From the NCBI RefSeq assembly GCF_900111895.1, contig NZ_FOKB01000003.1, positions 186,001 to 250,000 on the forward strand: 64,000 bases of DNA, given 5' to 3'. A model generated the notes under the pieces. The model had not been told where the DNA came from, did no database searches, and was given only the letters and a program-made list of their open reading frames with translations. Made by a program: the position numbers and the translations under genes. Each line of letters begins with the position of its first letter. Positions within the stretch are counted from its first letter, which is position 1. Source of the DNA: Pseudomonas simiae. Lineage in GTDB: Bacteria > Pseudomonadota > Gammaproteobacteria > Pseudomonadales > Pseudomonadaceae. Positions 32,670-41,703 of the stretch are shown piece by piece.

Positions 32670-32941
32670 GTCCCAAATCCCGTAAGAGCTGTGCCCAAGA
32701 CTAGCGATTTACCTATCGAATTAAAGCCGAAAATTTCGCTTTGAAATATCGAGAAATACGATCTTGAGATTATGCACAGTACGTTAACGATGGATTAAGG
32801 ACTATTACTAAGAAACGTGACAGATCGTCCTACGTTTACTGCGAATTATCTCTAATAGGTTGTGACACAGCCGTCCATTGCATAGGCTTGCGCGATTGAT
32901 TTACCTGCGCCGGCCGCGGGACCGCTTCGAGGAGATAACCG

Positions 32942-34348
32942 ATGGGCTTGAACAACCAGTGGATGCAACGCGACCTCGCAGTGCTGTGGCATCCCTGCAC
33001 CCAGATGAAAGACCACCAGCAACTGCCGCTGATCCCGATCAAGCGCGGTGAAGGCGTGTGGCTGGAAGACTTCGAAGGCAAGCGCTACCTCGATGCTGTC
33101 AGCTCCTGGTGGGTCAACGTATTTGGCCACGCCAACCCGCGCATCAACCAGCGCATCAAGGACCAGGTCGATCAGCTGGAACATGTGATCCTGGCCGGCT
33201 TCAGCCACCAGCCGGTGATCGAACTGTCCGAGCGCCTGGTGCAAATGACCCCCGAGGGCCTGACCCGCTGCTTCTACGCTGACAACGGCTCGTCCTGCAT
33301 CGAAGTCGCGCTGAAGATGAGCTTCCACTATTGGCTCAACCGCGGCCTGCCGAACAAAAAACGCTTCGTCACCCTGACCAACAGTTACCACGGCGAAACC
33401 ATCGCCGCGATGTCGGTGGGCGACGTCCCGCTGTTCACCGAAACCTACAAGGCGCTGCTGCTCGACACCATCAAAGTACCGAGCCCGGATTGCTACCTGC
33501 GCCCCGAGGGCATGAGCTGGGAAGAACACTCGCGCAATATGTTCCTGGCCATGGAACAGACCCTGGCCGACAACCACGACACCGTCGCCGCCGTGATCGT
33601 CGAACCGCTGATCCAGGGCGCCGGCGGCATGCGCATGTACCACCCGGTGTACCTCAAGCTGCTGCGCGAAGCCTGCGACCGCTATGGCGTGCACCTGATC
33701 CACGATGAAATCGCTGTAGGTTTCGGCCGCACCGGCAGCATGTTCGCCTGTGAACAGGCCGGCATCCGTCCGGACTTCCTGTGCCTGTCCAAGGCCCTCA
33801 CCGGCGGTTACCTGCCGCTGGCGGCCGTGGTCACCACCGATGACGTGTACGACGCGTTCTACGACGACTATCCGACCCTGCGCGCCTTCCTGCACTCCCA
33901 CAGCTACACCGGCAACCCGCTGGCGTGCGCGGCGGCGCTGGCGACCTTGGATATTTTCGAAGAAGACAACGTCATCGAAAACAACAAGGCCCTGGCCCAG
34001 CGGATGGCCACCGCCACGGCGCACCTGGTGGACCACCCGCACGTGTCGGAAGTGCGTCAGACCGGTATGGTGCTGGCCATCGAGATGGTCCAGGACAAAG
34101 CCACCAAGACCGCCTACCCCTGGCAGGAGCGTCGTGGCCTGAAGGTGTTCGAGCACGCCTTGGAACGCGGTGCGCTGTTGCGGCCATTGGGCAGCGTGGT
34201 GTATTTCCTGCCGCCCTATGTGATCACGCCCGAGCAGATCGACTTCCTCGCCGAAGTGGCCAGCGAAGGCATCGACATTGCCACCCACAGCAACGTCAGC
34301 GTTGCAGTGCCGAAGGACTTCCACCCAGGCTTCCGCGATCCGGGTTGA
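32942..34348 (+). CDS. bioA: Adenosylmethionine-8-amino-7-oxononanoate aminotransferase
   Basis: This 468-residue PLP enzyme of class III aminotransferases transfers the amino group of SAM to KAPA to give DAPA in biotin synthesis. Markers are MQRDLAVLWHPCTQMKDH, SSWWVNVFGHANPRIN, the HDEIAVGFGRTG segment and the PLP lysine in LCLSKALTGGYLPLA. GAGGAG lies 7 nt before the ATG. The other biotin genes are not in this window. It stands in front of rsmE, another SAM user. Confidence 0.96.
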   Translation: MGLNNQWMQRDLAVLWHPCTQMKDHQQLPLIPIKRGEGVWLEDFEGKRYLDAVSSWWVNVFGHANPRINQRIKDQVDQLEHVILAGFSHQPVIELSERLVQMTPEGLTRCFYADNGSSCIEVALKMSFHYWLNRGLPNKKRFVTLTNSYHGETIAAMSVGDVPLFTETYKALLLDTIKVPSPDCYLRPEGMSWEEHSRNMFLAMEQTLADNHDTVAAVIVEPLIQGAGGMRMYHPVYLKLLREACDRYGVHLIHDEIAVGFGRTGSMFACEQAGIRPDFLCLSKALTGGYLPLAAVVTTDDVYDAFYDDYPTLRAFLHSHSYTGNPLACAAALATLDIFEEDNVIENNKALAQRMATATAHLVDHPHVSEVRQTGMVLAIEMVQDKATKTAYPWQERRGLKVFEHALERGALLRPLGSVVYFLPPYVITPEQIDFLAEVASEGIDIATHSNVSVAVPKDFHPGFRDPG

Positions 34349-34386
34349 TCAACGAACCCCTACGTAAACCTCTTCAGAGAACAGAA

Positions 34387-35106
34387 ATGAGATTGTCCCG
34401 CTTCTTCACTGACACCCCGCTGAGCCTCGGCGATCACGAATTGCCGGAAGCCCAGGCGCACTACATCAGCCGCGTATTGCGTATGGGCGAAGGCGATGCC
34501 GTGCAATTGTTCGACGGTTCCGGCCTGGAGTTCCGGGGCAGCCTGCTGGAGGTCGGCAAAAAGCGCGTCACCGTGCAGCTTACGGAAAGCTTCAGCGGCC
34601 AGACCGAATCGCCACTGCGCATTCACCTGGGCCAGGGCCTGTCCCGTGGCGAACGGATGGATTGGGCGATCCAGAAAGCCACCGAGTTGGGCGTCAGCGA
34701 AATCACCCCGATTTTCAGCGACCGCTGCGAAGTGCGCCTCAAGGACGAACGCGCCGACAAACGCCTGCAGCACTGGCGCCAGGTGGCAATCAGCGCATGT
34801 GAACAATGCGGGCGCTCCACGGTGCCGGTGATTCATCCGCCGCTGCTGTTGGCGGACTGGTTGAAACAGACCCAAGCGGACTTGAAGCTGGTGCTGCACC
34901 CCGTGGCCGAGCCGATGGTCAGCCATGCCAAGCCATCGAGCCTGGCCTTCCTGATCGGCCCTGAGGGTGGGCTGACCGACCTGGAAGTCGACACTGCGCA
35001 AGCCGCCGGCTACCACGCCGCCCGCCTCGGCCCGCGTGTATTGCGCACCGAGACGGCACCGGTGGTGGCGTTGGCCGTCGCCCAACAGTTGTGGGGCGAT
35101 TTCTAG
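34387..35106 (+). CDS. rsmE: 16S rRNA m3U1498 methyltransferase
   Basis: The product has 239 residues. An N-terminal PUA-like part (MRLSRFFTDTPLSLGDHELP) precedes a SPOUT methyltransferase domain whose knot is seen in FLIGPEGGLTDLEV and LGPRVLRTETAPVVAL. It methylates U1498 of 16S rRNA with SAM. It lies 38 nt after bioA and is probably cotranscribed with it. Confidence 0.95.
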   Translation: MRLSRFFTDTPLSLGDHELPEAQAHYISRVLRMGEGDAVQLFDGSGLEFRGSLLEVGKKRVTVQLTESFSGQTESPLRIHLGQGLSRGERMDWAIQKATELGVSEITPIFSDRCEVRLKDERADKRLQHWRQVAISACEQCGRSTVPVIHPPLLLADWLKQTQADLKLVLHPVAEPMVSHAKPSSLAFLIGPEGGLTDLEVDTAQAAGYHAARLGPRVLRTETAPVVALAVAQQLWGDF

Positions 35107-35109
35107 GGC

Positions 35110-36012
35110 TTACTCCACCGGATCACTGATCGGCTTGGCAATAATCGCCTTCAACTCACGGGTCATCGGGAATTCCAGGTTCAAGCCCTTGGGCGGAATG
35201 GGGGATTCGAACCAGCGTTGGTAAATCCCGTTGATCTCCCCACTGCGGTAAAGGTCGCCAAGTGTCTCGTTGACCACCGCAAGAAACTGCGGGTCGTCCT
35301 TGCGCAACATGCAGCTGTAGATTTCCCGCGATTGCTCCTCGCCCACCACCACCCAGTTATGCGGGTCCTTGGCCTTGGCCCGCTCGCCATAGAGCAACGC
35401 GTCATCCATGTAAAAGGCCGCAGCGCGACCGGTCTCCAGCATCTTGAACGCCTCACCGTGATCCTTGGCGCTGATCACGAACATGTTGGTCTTGTGCTCG
35501 GCGTTGTAGCTTTTGAGGAAGCGCTCGTTGGTGGTGCCGGCGGTGGTCACCACGTTCTTGCCTGCCAGGTCGGGAAAGCCTTTGATACCGCTGTCCTTGG
35601 CCGTGAGCAATTGCCCCTTCACGTAGATGAACCCGTAGGAAAACGCCACCTGCTTCTGCCGCTCGGCGGTTACGCCGGTGGAACCGCATTCCAGGTCGAC
35701 GGTACCGTTCTGCACCAAGGGGATGCGGGTCTGGGACGTCACCAGGTTGTATTTCACATTAAGCGTGGCCACGCCGGTTTTCTGCTGGATGCGCTCGACA
35801 ATCTTGCTCGCCAGCTCCACCGAATAGCCCATGGGCTTGCCACTGTTATCCCCCACGTAGGAAAACGGCACCGACGCATCGCGATAGCCCAAGGTAATGG
35901 ACTTGGCGCTGGCGATCTTGCCCAGCGTGCCGTCCAGCGGTGCTTGATTCGCATGGGCTTGTGCGCCCAGCAAGAGTCCCAGGGTGCAGCCGGTCAACAG
36001 GATCTTTTTCAT
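35110..36012 (-). CDS. Amino-acid ABC transporter substrate-binding protein (GltI-like)
   Basis: The 300-residue protein has a signal peptide (MKKILLTGCTLGLLLGAQAH) and a family-3 binding fold close to the glutamate/aspartate type. Marks are ITLGYRDASVPFSYVGDN, GTVDLECGSTGVTAERQ and AFKMLETGRAAAFYMDD. The gene is third in an operon with a DadA-like oxidase and RidA but has no permease genes. The set suggests uptake and oxidation of an amino acid; which one is unknown. Confidence 0.88.
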   Translation of the reverse strand: MKKILLTGCTLGLLLGAQAHANQAPLDGTLGKIASAKSITLGYRDASVPFSYVGDNSGKPMGYSVELASKIVERIQQKTGVATLNVKYNLVTSQTRIPLVQNGTVDLECGSTGVTAERQKQVAFSYGFIYVKGQLLTAKDSGIKGFPDLAGKNVVTTAGTTNERFLKSYNAEHKTNMFVISAKDHGEAFKMLETGRAAAFYMDDALLYGERAKAKDPHNWVVVGEEQSREIYSCMLRKDDPQFLAVVNETLGDLYRSGEINGIYQRWFESPIPPKGLNLEFPMTRELKAIIAKPISDPVE

Positions 36013-36037
36013 TGTTATTCTCCGTTGGTCTTTGAAG

Positions 36038-36388
36038 TCATTTACGTACAGCGATCACACTGATTTCCACCCATACACTCGGTCGCGCCAGTTCTGCCTG
36101 CACCGTGGTGCGCGTCGGCGCTAAACCCGGTGACAGCCAGGCTGACCACACTTCATTCATCGGTGCGAAACCTTCACTGATGTCTTTCAGGTAAATCGTG
36201 GCGTTGAGCAGATGATCCTTGTCGCTGCCCGCCTGGGCCAGCAACGCATCGATCCTGGCCAACACTTCACGGGTTTGTGTCGCCACGTCCAGACCATCGC
36301 CGGGCACCTGGCCCGAGAGGAACACCAAGTCGTTGAACGTCACTGCGCCCGAGAGGCGCTCGTTACTGCTGATGCGGGTGATAGTCAT
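36038..36388 (-). CDS. RidA family protein (reactive enamine/imine deaminase)
   Basis: The product has 116 residues. The Rid fold shows VFLSGQVPGDG, ATIYLKDISEGFAPMNEVW and PTRTTVQAELARP, with the Arg that holds the substrate carboxylate in RidA. It would hydrolyse imine or enamine intermediates such as the products of amino-acid oxidation. That fits its place 10 nt after a DadA-like oxidase gene. GAGGA lies upstream of the ATG at 36388. Confidence 0.9.
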   Translation of the reverse strand: MTITRISSNERLSGAVTFNDLVFLSGQVPGDGLDVATQTREVLARIDALLAQAGSDKDHLLNATIYLKDISEGFAPMNEVWSAWLSPGLAPTRTTVQAELARPSVWVEISVIAVRK

Positions 36389-36398
36389 GCAGACATCC

Positions 36399-37622
36399 TC
36401 ATGCGGCGCGGGGTGCCAGGCCCTGCATATCAATAGAAGGCGCGTGTTGGCCAATCAACTCGGCCAGCAGCTGGCCGCTGCCACAGGCCAGGGTAAAACC
36501 GAGGGCTCCGTGGCCCAGGTTCAGCCACAGGTTACGATAGACACTGGCGCCGATCAGCGGCACGCCGGTCGGGGTGGCCGGGCGCATACCGGCCCACTCC
36601 ACCGCCTGGTCGTAGTCGCCCGCCAGTGGAAAGGTCTCCAAGGCCTGACGTTTCATCAGCGCCAGACGTTTGGGCTCAAGACGGGCGTCGAAGCCGACGA
36701 TATCCACCATGGCCGCCACCCGCAGTTGTTCGCCAATGCGCGCGTAGACGATCTTGCGGTCGTAATCGGTGATGCTCACGTTCGGTGCCTGGTGTTGCGC
36801 GCCAATCGGTACGCTCAGGCTGTAACCCTTGAGCGGGTAAAGCGGCAACGGCACGCCCAACTCCGCGCTGCGATACCCAGCCGCCAGCACCAGGTGTTCG
36901 ACTGGCATAACCTCATCGCCCAATTCGATGGCCTGCACCCTACCCTTGGCGTGGCGAATGCCGGTGACCTTTCGGCCCAGCATAAAGCGGCAACGTCCCG
37001 ACGCTTCCAATCGCGCCGCCAGCCGCTGGCAGAAGGCATGACAATCAGCGACTTCCTCATTCGGCGTATAAATCCCACCGACAAAACCACCGTCCGCCAG
37101 CGCAGGCTCCAGGCGAGCGCAATCGGCGGTCGACAGCACCTGCTGTTGCAGGATATCGGTGACCTTGCCACGCGCGCGCTCAAAAGCGTTGGCATTGCGA
37201 AAGGTCACCAGCTTGCCGTTGCGCCGCCAGTCGAAGCCATCCAGGCGATCGAGATCGCGCCACACTTGCAAGGTGTCCTGGCTCAGGGACGCCAGGCGCA
37301 ACAAGTGGGCGGCATTGCGTTTGTTCACCGAGCCACGGCAAGCGCCGAGGAACGCGGCCATCCAGCGCCATTGCTGGGGGTCGAGGCGCGGCCGCAGTTT
37401 CAATGGAGAGTCACCGCGCAACAACCAACCGATGGCTTGCAGCGGCACCCCTGCATCGGCCAGTGGCGCCACGTAGCGATAGGACAACTGCCCGCCATTG
37501 GCAAAGCTGGTCTCGCTGCCCAGGGTCTCGCGTGCATCGATCACCGTCACCTCATGACCTGCACGCACCAACGCATAGGCGCTGGCCAGACCAATCACTC
37601 CCCCCCCAATGATGCACACCAT
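36399..37622 (-). CDS. DadA-like FAD-dependent D-amino-acid dehydrogenase
   Basis: The 407-residue flavoenzyme has the FAD-binding start VCIIGGGVIGLASAYALVRA with the acidic end VTVIDAR. DadA-family segments are SFANGGQLSYRYVAPLAD, LYPLKGYSLSVP and MRPATPTGVPLIG, and it ends in NLWLNLGHGALGFTLACGSG. It would oxidise a D-amino acid (or an imino acid) to a keto acid. This is not the usual dadA-dadX alanine locus because no racemase follows. It is divergent from a LysR regulator gene. Confidence 0.88.
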   Translation of the reverse strand: MVCIIGGGVIGLASAYALVRAGHEVTVIDARETLGSETSFANGGQLSYRYVAPLADAGVPLQAIGWLLRGDSPLKLRPRLDPQQWRWMAAFLGACRGSVNKRNAAHLLRLASLSQDTLQVWRDLDRLDGFDWRRNGKLVTFRNANAFERARGKVTDILQQQVLSTADCARLEPALADGGFVGGIYTPNEEVADCHAFCQRLAARLEASGRCRFMLGRKVTGIRHAKGRVQAIELGDEVMPVEHLVLAAGYRSAELGVPLPLYPLKGYSLSVPIGAQHQAPNVSITDYDRKIVYARIGEQLRVAAMVDIVGFDARLEPKRLALMKRQALETFPLAGDYDQAVEWAGMRPATPTGVPLIGASVYRNLWLNLGHGALGFTLACGSGQLLAELIGQHAPSIDMQGLAPRAA

Positions 37623-37706
37623 TTCCGCCGCCCACCTTTAAATCCAGAGGCCTCAAGCCTAGGGGCAGGTGACAGGCTGCCGACAATGAATAAAGATGGA
37701 TCACCT

Positions 37707-37721
37707 ATAAACAAAGGTTAT
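37707..37721. promoter_or_regulatory. Candidate LysR-type box between the DadA-like and LysR genes
   Basis: ATAA-N7-TTAT is a short dyad containing T-N11-A (37708 and 37720). It lies 10 bp before the LysR start in the 108-bp divergent region. The dyad is short, so chance is possible. Confidence 0.4.
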
Positions 37722-37730
37722 GGACTTGCC

Positions 37731-38633
37731 ATGCGCTTGCGTCATATCGAAATCTTCCAGGCCATCCGCCAGACCGGCTCCGTTAGCGCCGCCGCGCAAT
37801 TGCTGCATGTGTCGCAACCGGCAGTGACCAAGGTGCTGCAGCACGCCGAATTGCAACTGGGCTTCCCCCTTTTCCTGCGGGTGCGCGGCAAATTGCAGCC
37901 CACACCGGAAGCCCTGGCGCTGGAAAGCGAAGTGGAGAAAGTCACCGAAAGCCTGCAAGGCGTGCGGCGCCTGGCCAAAAGTCTGCGCCGAGCACCGGGC
38001 CAGAGTGTGCGCATCGGCGCGATCCCGGCGCTGGCGTTGTCGCTGCTGCCGCCGGCGATCCTGGAATGGAAGCGCGATTACCCGGAGATGGCGTGCGAGC
38101 TGTCCAGCGACCATAGCCGCGAGTTGGTGCAGAAGCTGCTGATGCGCGAGATTGACCTGGCGTTGACGCTCAACTTCTCCGGCCATCCAGGGTTGACCAC
38201 GCAAGTGCTGGCCAATGGTGTGCTGGTGGCACTGGCGTCTAAAGGCTATTGGTCCGACGCCGAACTGAGCCAGCCATTGCCCCTGGCGGACCTGGCAGGC
38301 ACGGCGCTGATTGGCCTTTCCAGCGCCGACCCGCTGGCAGCGAAACTCGATAGCTACCTGGAAAACGTCGACCCACCCCCCAAGGTCACGATCTCGGTGC
38401 AAACCTATTCCCTGGCCCGCGCGATGGTGGAGTCCGGGGCCGGCTTGACGGTGATCGATCCGTTCACCGCGTTGGGTGCGTCGACGGCCACCACCTGCAT
38501 CCGCCCGCTCACGCCGCCGCTGCCGATCACCCTGTACGCCCTGACCCGCGCCGATGAGCCTCCGCCGCATATGCTGGCGAATTTGCTGGAGATCTTCGGC
38601 CACCGCGCCCGGGAGTTATTGGAGCGGCTGTAG
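37731..38633 (+). CDS. LysR-family transcriptional regulator
   Basis: The 300-residue protein has an N-terminal helix-turn-helix (FQAIRQTGSVSAAAQLLHVSQPAVTKVLQHAE) described here by its ends: it begins near residue 8 and closes near 40, with the core SAAAQLLHVSQPAVTK. A periplasmic-binding-like effector domain follows. Its divergent position suggests it controls the dadA-ridA-binding protein operon, with the amino-acid substrate as likely effector. A much longer frame open upstream is antisense to ridA and dadA and is not coding. Confidence 0.92.
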   Translation: MRLRHIEIFQAIRQTGSVSAAAQLLHVSQPAVTKVLQHAELQLGFPLFLRVRGKLQPTPEALALESEVEKVTESLQGVRRLAKSLRRAPGQSVRIGAIPALALSLLPPAILEWKRDYPEMACELSSDHSRELVQKLLMREIDLALTLNFSGHPGLTTQVLANGVLVALASKGYWSDAELSQPLPLADLAGTALIGLSSADPLAAKLDSYLENVDPPPKVTISVQTYSLARAMVESGAGLTVIDPFTALGASTATTCIRPLTPPLPITLYALTRADEPPPHMLANLLEIFGHRARELLERL

Positions 38634-38675
38634 AGACCGTTCTGTCGAAGCAACGAGGATCGCAGGTGTTGTCCG

Positions 38676-39293
38676 TCAGAGCACGTAATGCATGATCGCC
38701 ACGAAGTGCAGCAGGCTCCCGCCAATCACAAACAAATGCCAGATACCATGGGAGTGGCGCAGGCGGTCCTCCAGGGCAAAGAAGATAATCCCGACGGTAT
38801 ACAGCACCCCGCCCGACGCCAACCAGATAAACCCCGCCGTGCCCAGCGCGGCGAGCAGCGGCTTGACCGCCACCAGCACGATCCACCCCATCACCGCGTA
38901 AATCACGATCGACAGGATGCGCGCCTCTGAGCGCGGCTTGATCTCCTGCAGGATGCCAATCACCGCCAGCCCCCACACGATGCCAAACAGCGTCCAGCCC
39001 CACGGCCCTCTCAGGGTCACCAGGCAGAACGGCGTGTAGCTGCCGGCGATCAGCAGGTAGATCGAAAAGTGATCGACCTTCTGCATGATTTCTTTCCGCC
39101 GCCCGCGCACGCTGTGGTACACGGTGGAAGCGCTGTACAGCACCATCAAGGTAAAGCCATAGATCGCCACGCTGACGATCTTCCAAGGGCTGCCGTCGAG
39201 GCTTGCCACCACCAACATCCACACGGCGCCAATGCACGCCGCGACAGCACCGAGCAAATGGCTCCAGGCGTTGAATCGTTCCCCGTGGTACAT
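38676..39293 (-). CDS. Hemolysin III family membrane protein (YqfA/PAQR type)
   Basis: The 205-residue protein has seven hydrophobic segments. Family residues are SASTVYHS, KVDHFSIYLLIAGSYTPF and the C-terminal HGIWHLFVIGGSLLHFVAI; the His and Asp residues are the proposed metal site of the HlyIII/PAQR superfamily. The role in this branch is unknown and cytolysis is not implied. GGAG lies 6 nt before the ATG. Confidence 0.9.
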   Translation of the reverse strand: MYHGERFNAWSHLLGAVAACIGAVWMLVVASLDGSPWKIVSVAIYGFTLMVLYSASTVYHSVRGRRKEIMQKVDHFSIYLLIAGSYTPFCLVTLRGPWGWTLFGIVWGLAVIGILQEIKPRSEARILSIVIYAVMGWIVLVAVKPLLAALGTAGFIWLASGGVLYTVGIIFFALEDRLRHSHGIWHLFVIGGSLLHFVAIMHYVL

Positions 39294-39438
39294 CGTTCTC
39301 CGACCTCCTGTAACCGTCATGGGCTGGCTGCCAAGCGTCCAGCCTTGCGCATAAGAGTGCAAGCGGCTTATGACGTTCCGAGGACGCGAGAGGGTTTTGC
39401 GGGCACAATCAACAGCATTCGAACAAGAGCCCACGGCC

Positions 39439-40359
39439 ATGCTGATCGACGAAGAATTCACCCTCAAGAAACTGGAAATCTTCCTGGCGTTCATGCGCAC
39501 CGGCAACCTGGCCCGCGCCGCCGCCGAGCTGCAAACCAGCAATGTCAGCGTGCACCGCGCCATCCACTCCCTGGAAAACGCCCTGCGCTGCCCGCTGTTC
39601 AAACACGAAGGGCGCAACCTCACGCCGCTGGAAAGCGCCTACGTATTGGAAGAACGCGCGCAGAAACTGGTGGCCGATGTGGTCGACAGCGTACGCCTGA
39701 CCCGCGAAGCGGCCGGCTTCTCCGCCGAACGTTTCAAGCTTGGCTCGTTGTATTCGCTGACGGTGAAAACCGTGCCGCAACTGATCATGGGCCTGAAGAT
39801 CCGCCGCAGCGAACTCAATATCGACCTGATCCTGGGCTCCAACTTCGACCTGCTCTACAAGCTCAAGAACATGGAAGTGGACGCGATCCTGATCTCCCTC
39901 GACGAGCACGCCAACGACCCGGACTGCGAACAAATCGCGCTGTTCTCCGACGATATCTTCCTCGCCACTCCCGCCGACTCGCCCTTCGACCGCGAGCGGG
40001 AGATCGACCTCGCCGACGTGCGTGACGCAACCTTCATCACCCTCACCCAAGGCTTCGCCACCCACCAGGATGGCAACCGCGTGTTCAAGCAGGCAGGGTT
40101 CGAGCCGAAGGTGGCGATGCAGGTGAATGACATCTTCACGCTGTTGAGCATGGTCAGCTCAGGGGTAGGTTATGCGCTGCTGCCGGGGCGGATTGCAGCC
40201 GTATATGAGAACCGCGTGAAACTGATACCGCTGCAACCCAGGTATCGGTTGCAGCAGCATATTGGCGTGGTGTTTCTGAAGGCCAAGGAGCGTGATCCGA
40301 ATTTGCTGGCATTGTTGGCGGAGTGTCGGATGTATGCCAATCGACAGGTGACAGCCTGA
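39439..40359 (+). CDS. mdcR: LysR-family regulator of malonate utilisation
   Basis: The product has 306 residues. A LysR helix-turn-helix (MRTGNLARAAAELQTSNVSV) is followed by an effector domain (FKLGSLYSLTVKTVPQLIMG). It lies at the distal end of the malonate decarboxylase operon, convergent with madM, the place of mdcR in Pseudomonas and relatives. It is expected to activate mdc genes in response to malonate. The assignment rests on position and overall type. Confidence 0.85.
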   Translation: MLIDEEFTLKKLEIFLAFMRTGNLARAAAELQTSNVSVHRAIHSLENALRCPLFKHEGRNLTPLESAYVLEERAQKLVADVVDSVRLTREAAGFSAERFKLGSLYSLTVKTVPQLIMGLKIRRSELNIDLILGSNFDLLYKLKNMEVDAILISLDEHANDPDCEQIALFSDDIFLATPADSPFDREREIDLADVRDATFITLTQGFATHQDGNRVFKQAGFEPKVAMQVNDIFTLLSMVSSGVGYALLPGRIAAVYENRVKLIPLQPRYRLQQHIGVVFLKAKERDPNLLALLAECRMYANRQVTA

Positions 40360-40368
40360 CACACCGCT

Positions 40369-40434
40369 TTCGCGAGCAAGCCCGCTCCCACACTTGAAAT
40401 GCATTCCAAATGTGGGAGCGGGCTTGCTCGCGAA
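40369..40434. repeat. REP inverted pair (REPIN), type A
   Basis: Two inverted REP copies with an 18-bp spacer lie between the convergent ends of mdcR and madM. The arrangement nearly duplicates the pair between epd and tkt. Confidence 0.9.
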
Positions 40435-40465
40435 GACGCCCGGCCCGACAACACACATTCCGAAG

Positions 40466-41230
40466 TTAGCCGACCAGCCCGCGTACGATGAAATACAGCA
40501 ACGAAGGCCCAAGCAGGCAACCCAGCCCAGTGTGGAATGTCGCCGTCAGCGCGCCATACGGCACCAACCGCCGATCCGTCGCCGCCAGGCCCGCCGTCAC
40601 CCCACTCACCGTGCCGGCCAACCCACCAAACACCATCGCCGAACGCGGGTTATCCAACCCCATCCAGCGTGCCGCGACCGGCGTTCCCACCATGACCAGA
40701 ATCGCCTTGATCAACCCGGTGGCAATCGACAGCGCCATCACATCCGAGGTCGCGCCAATCGCCGCCCCCGTCACTGGGCCGACGATATAAGTCACGGCAC
40801 CGGCACCGATGGTGGTCATGCTGATTGCATCGCGATAACCAAACGCCCAGGCCATGCTCGCACCGACGATAAATGGCAGAATCGTGCCCAATAGCAGCGC
40901 AATCACGCCGATCATCCCGGCCTTGCGCGCCTCGGTGGCTTGCACTTCAAACGCCGTTGCGACGATGGCGAAGTCGCGCAACATCGCGCCCCCCATCAAC
41001 CCGATGCCGGAGAACAGCGCCAGGTCAGCCAGGCCTTTCTGGCCGCCCGTGATCGTGCCGCCGACCCACGCCAGGACCAGGCCGATGACGATAGCAATCG
41101 CCGAGCCGTGGATGCGCCCGAACGTCAGGCGCTTGGACAGCACCACGGAAATCCACATCACCACGCCGACAAAGGCAAATGCGGTGATCAAGCCGTTATG
41201 TTCCAACCCTTTTTCGATGAGATCCCACAT
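40466..41230 (-). CDS. madM: Malonate transporter subunit MadM
   Basis: The 254-residue protein has about eight hydrophobic segments (for example AFAFVGVVMWISVVLSKRLT, AIAIVIGLVLAWVGGTITGG). MadL and MadM together form a sodium-dependent malonate carrier in Malonomonas; Pseudomonas mdc operons carry the same pair. The ATG starts one base after the madL stop, so translation is coupled. Confidence 0.9.
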   Translation of the reverse strand: MWDLIEKGLEHNGLITAFAFVGVVMWISVVLSKRLTFGRIHGSAIAIVIGLVLAWVGGTITGGQKGLADLALFSGIGLMGGAMLRDFAIVATAFEVQATEARKAGMIGVIALLLGTILPFIVGASMAWAFGYRDAISMTTIGAGAVTYIVGPVTGAAIGATSDVMALSIATGLIKAILVMVGTPVAARWMGLDNPRSAMVFGGLAGTVSGVTAGLAATDRRLVPYGALTATFHTGLGCLLGPSLLYFIVRGLVG

Positions 41231-41231
41231 A

Positions 41232-41636
41232 TCAACGACCTCCCACTGGCGCGATCAGTGGCTCTTCATCGGGCAAAGGTTCGCCCTTGTGGGTACGGCT
41301 GATCAGCGCGATGGTGCAACCACACAGCACCACTGAACCAATCGCTGCCAACACCGCAACGGGGCCACCATGCAAAGCGGTCACTACGTTTTGTTGTGCG
41401 GCCATCGCCACCACCACCGGGATGTACATCGCGCCCCAGAAGCCAACGCCCATTTCGCAGTCCTTGGTCATGCCGCCGTGTTTGTGCATCCAAAGGCGGG
41501 CGCAGATCAGCAGGATCATCGCGATGCCTACCCCGCCCACATTGGATTTGACGCCGAGCAACACGCCAAGCATGTCGCCCATGATCACGCCCGCAAGCGT
41601 GCAGATCGCCAGCAATGCCACACCGTAGATAATCAT
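41232..41636 (-). CDS. madL: Malonate transporter subunit MadL
   Basis: The 134-residue protein has four hydrophobic segments (MIIYGVALLAICTLAGVIMG, VGIAMILLICARLWM and others) and the conserved CEMGVGFWGAMYIPVVVAM. It is the small partner of MadM. GAGGA lies 9 nt before the ATG at 41636. It follows mdcH by 67 nt. Confidence 0.9.
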   Translation of the reverse strand: MIIYGVALLAICTLAGVIMGDMLGVLLGVKSNVGGVGIAMILLICARLWMHKHGGMTKDCEMGVGFWGAMYIPVVVAMAAQQNVVTALHGGPVAVLAAIGSVVLCGCTIALISRTHKGEPLPDEEPLIAPVGGR

Positions 41637-41703
41637 TGTTGTTGTCCTCAAAGTGCTCGATCGAAATTGTTGTTTTTGTGCTTCGAAAGCCTTGGGTAGT
41701 GCT

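Noticed and set aside
36219..38633. An 804-codon open frame on the plus strand
   Set aside because: Its first ~500 codons are antisense to ridA and the DadA-like gene and have no family similarity. Only the last 300 codons, the LysR regulator starting at 37731, are real.
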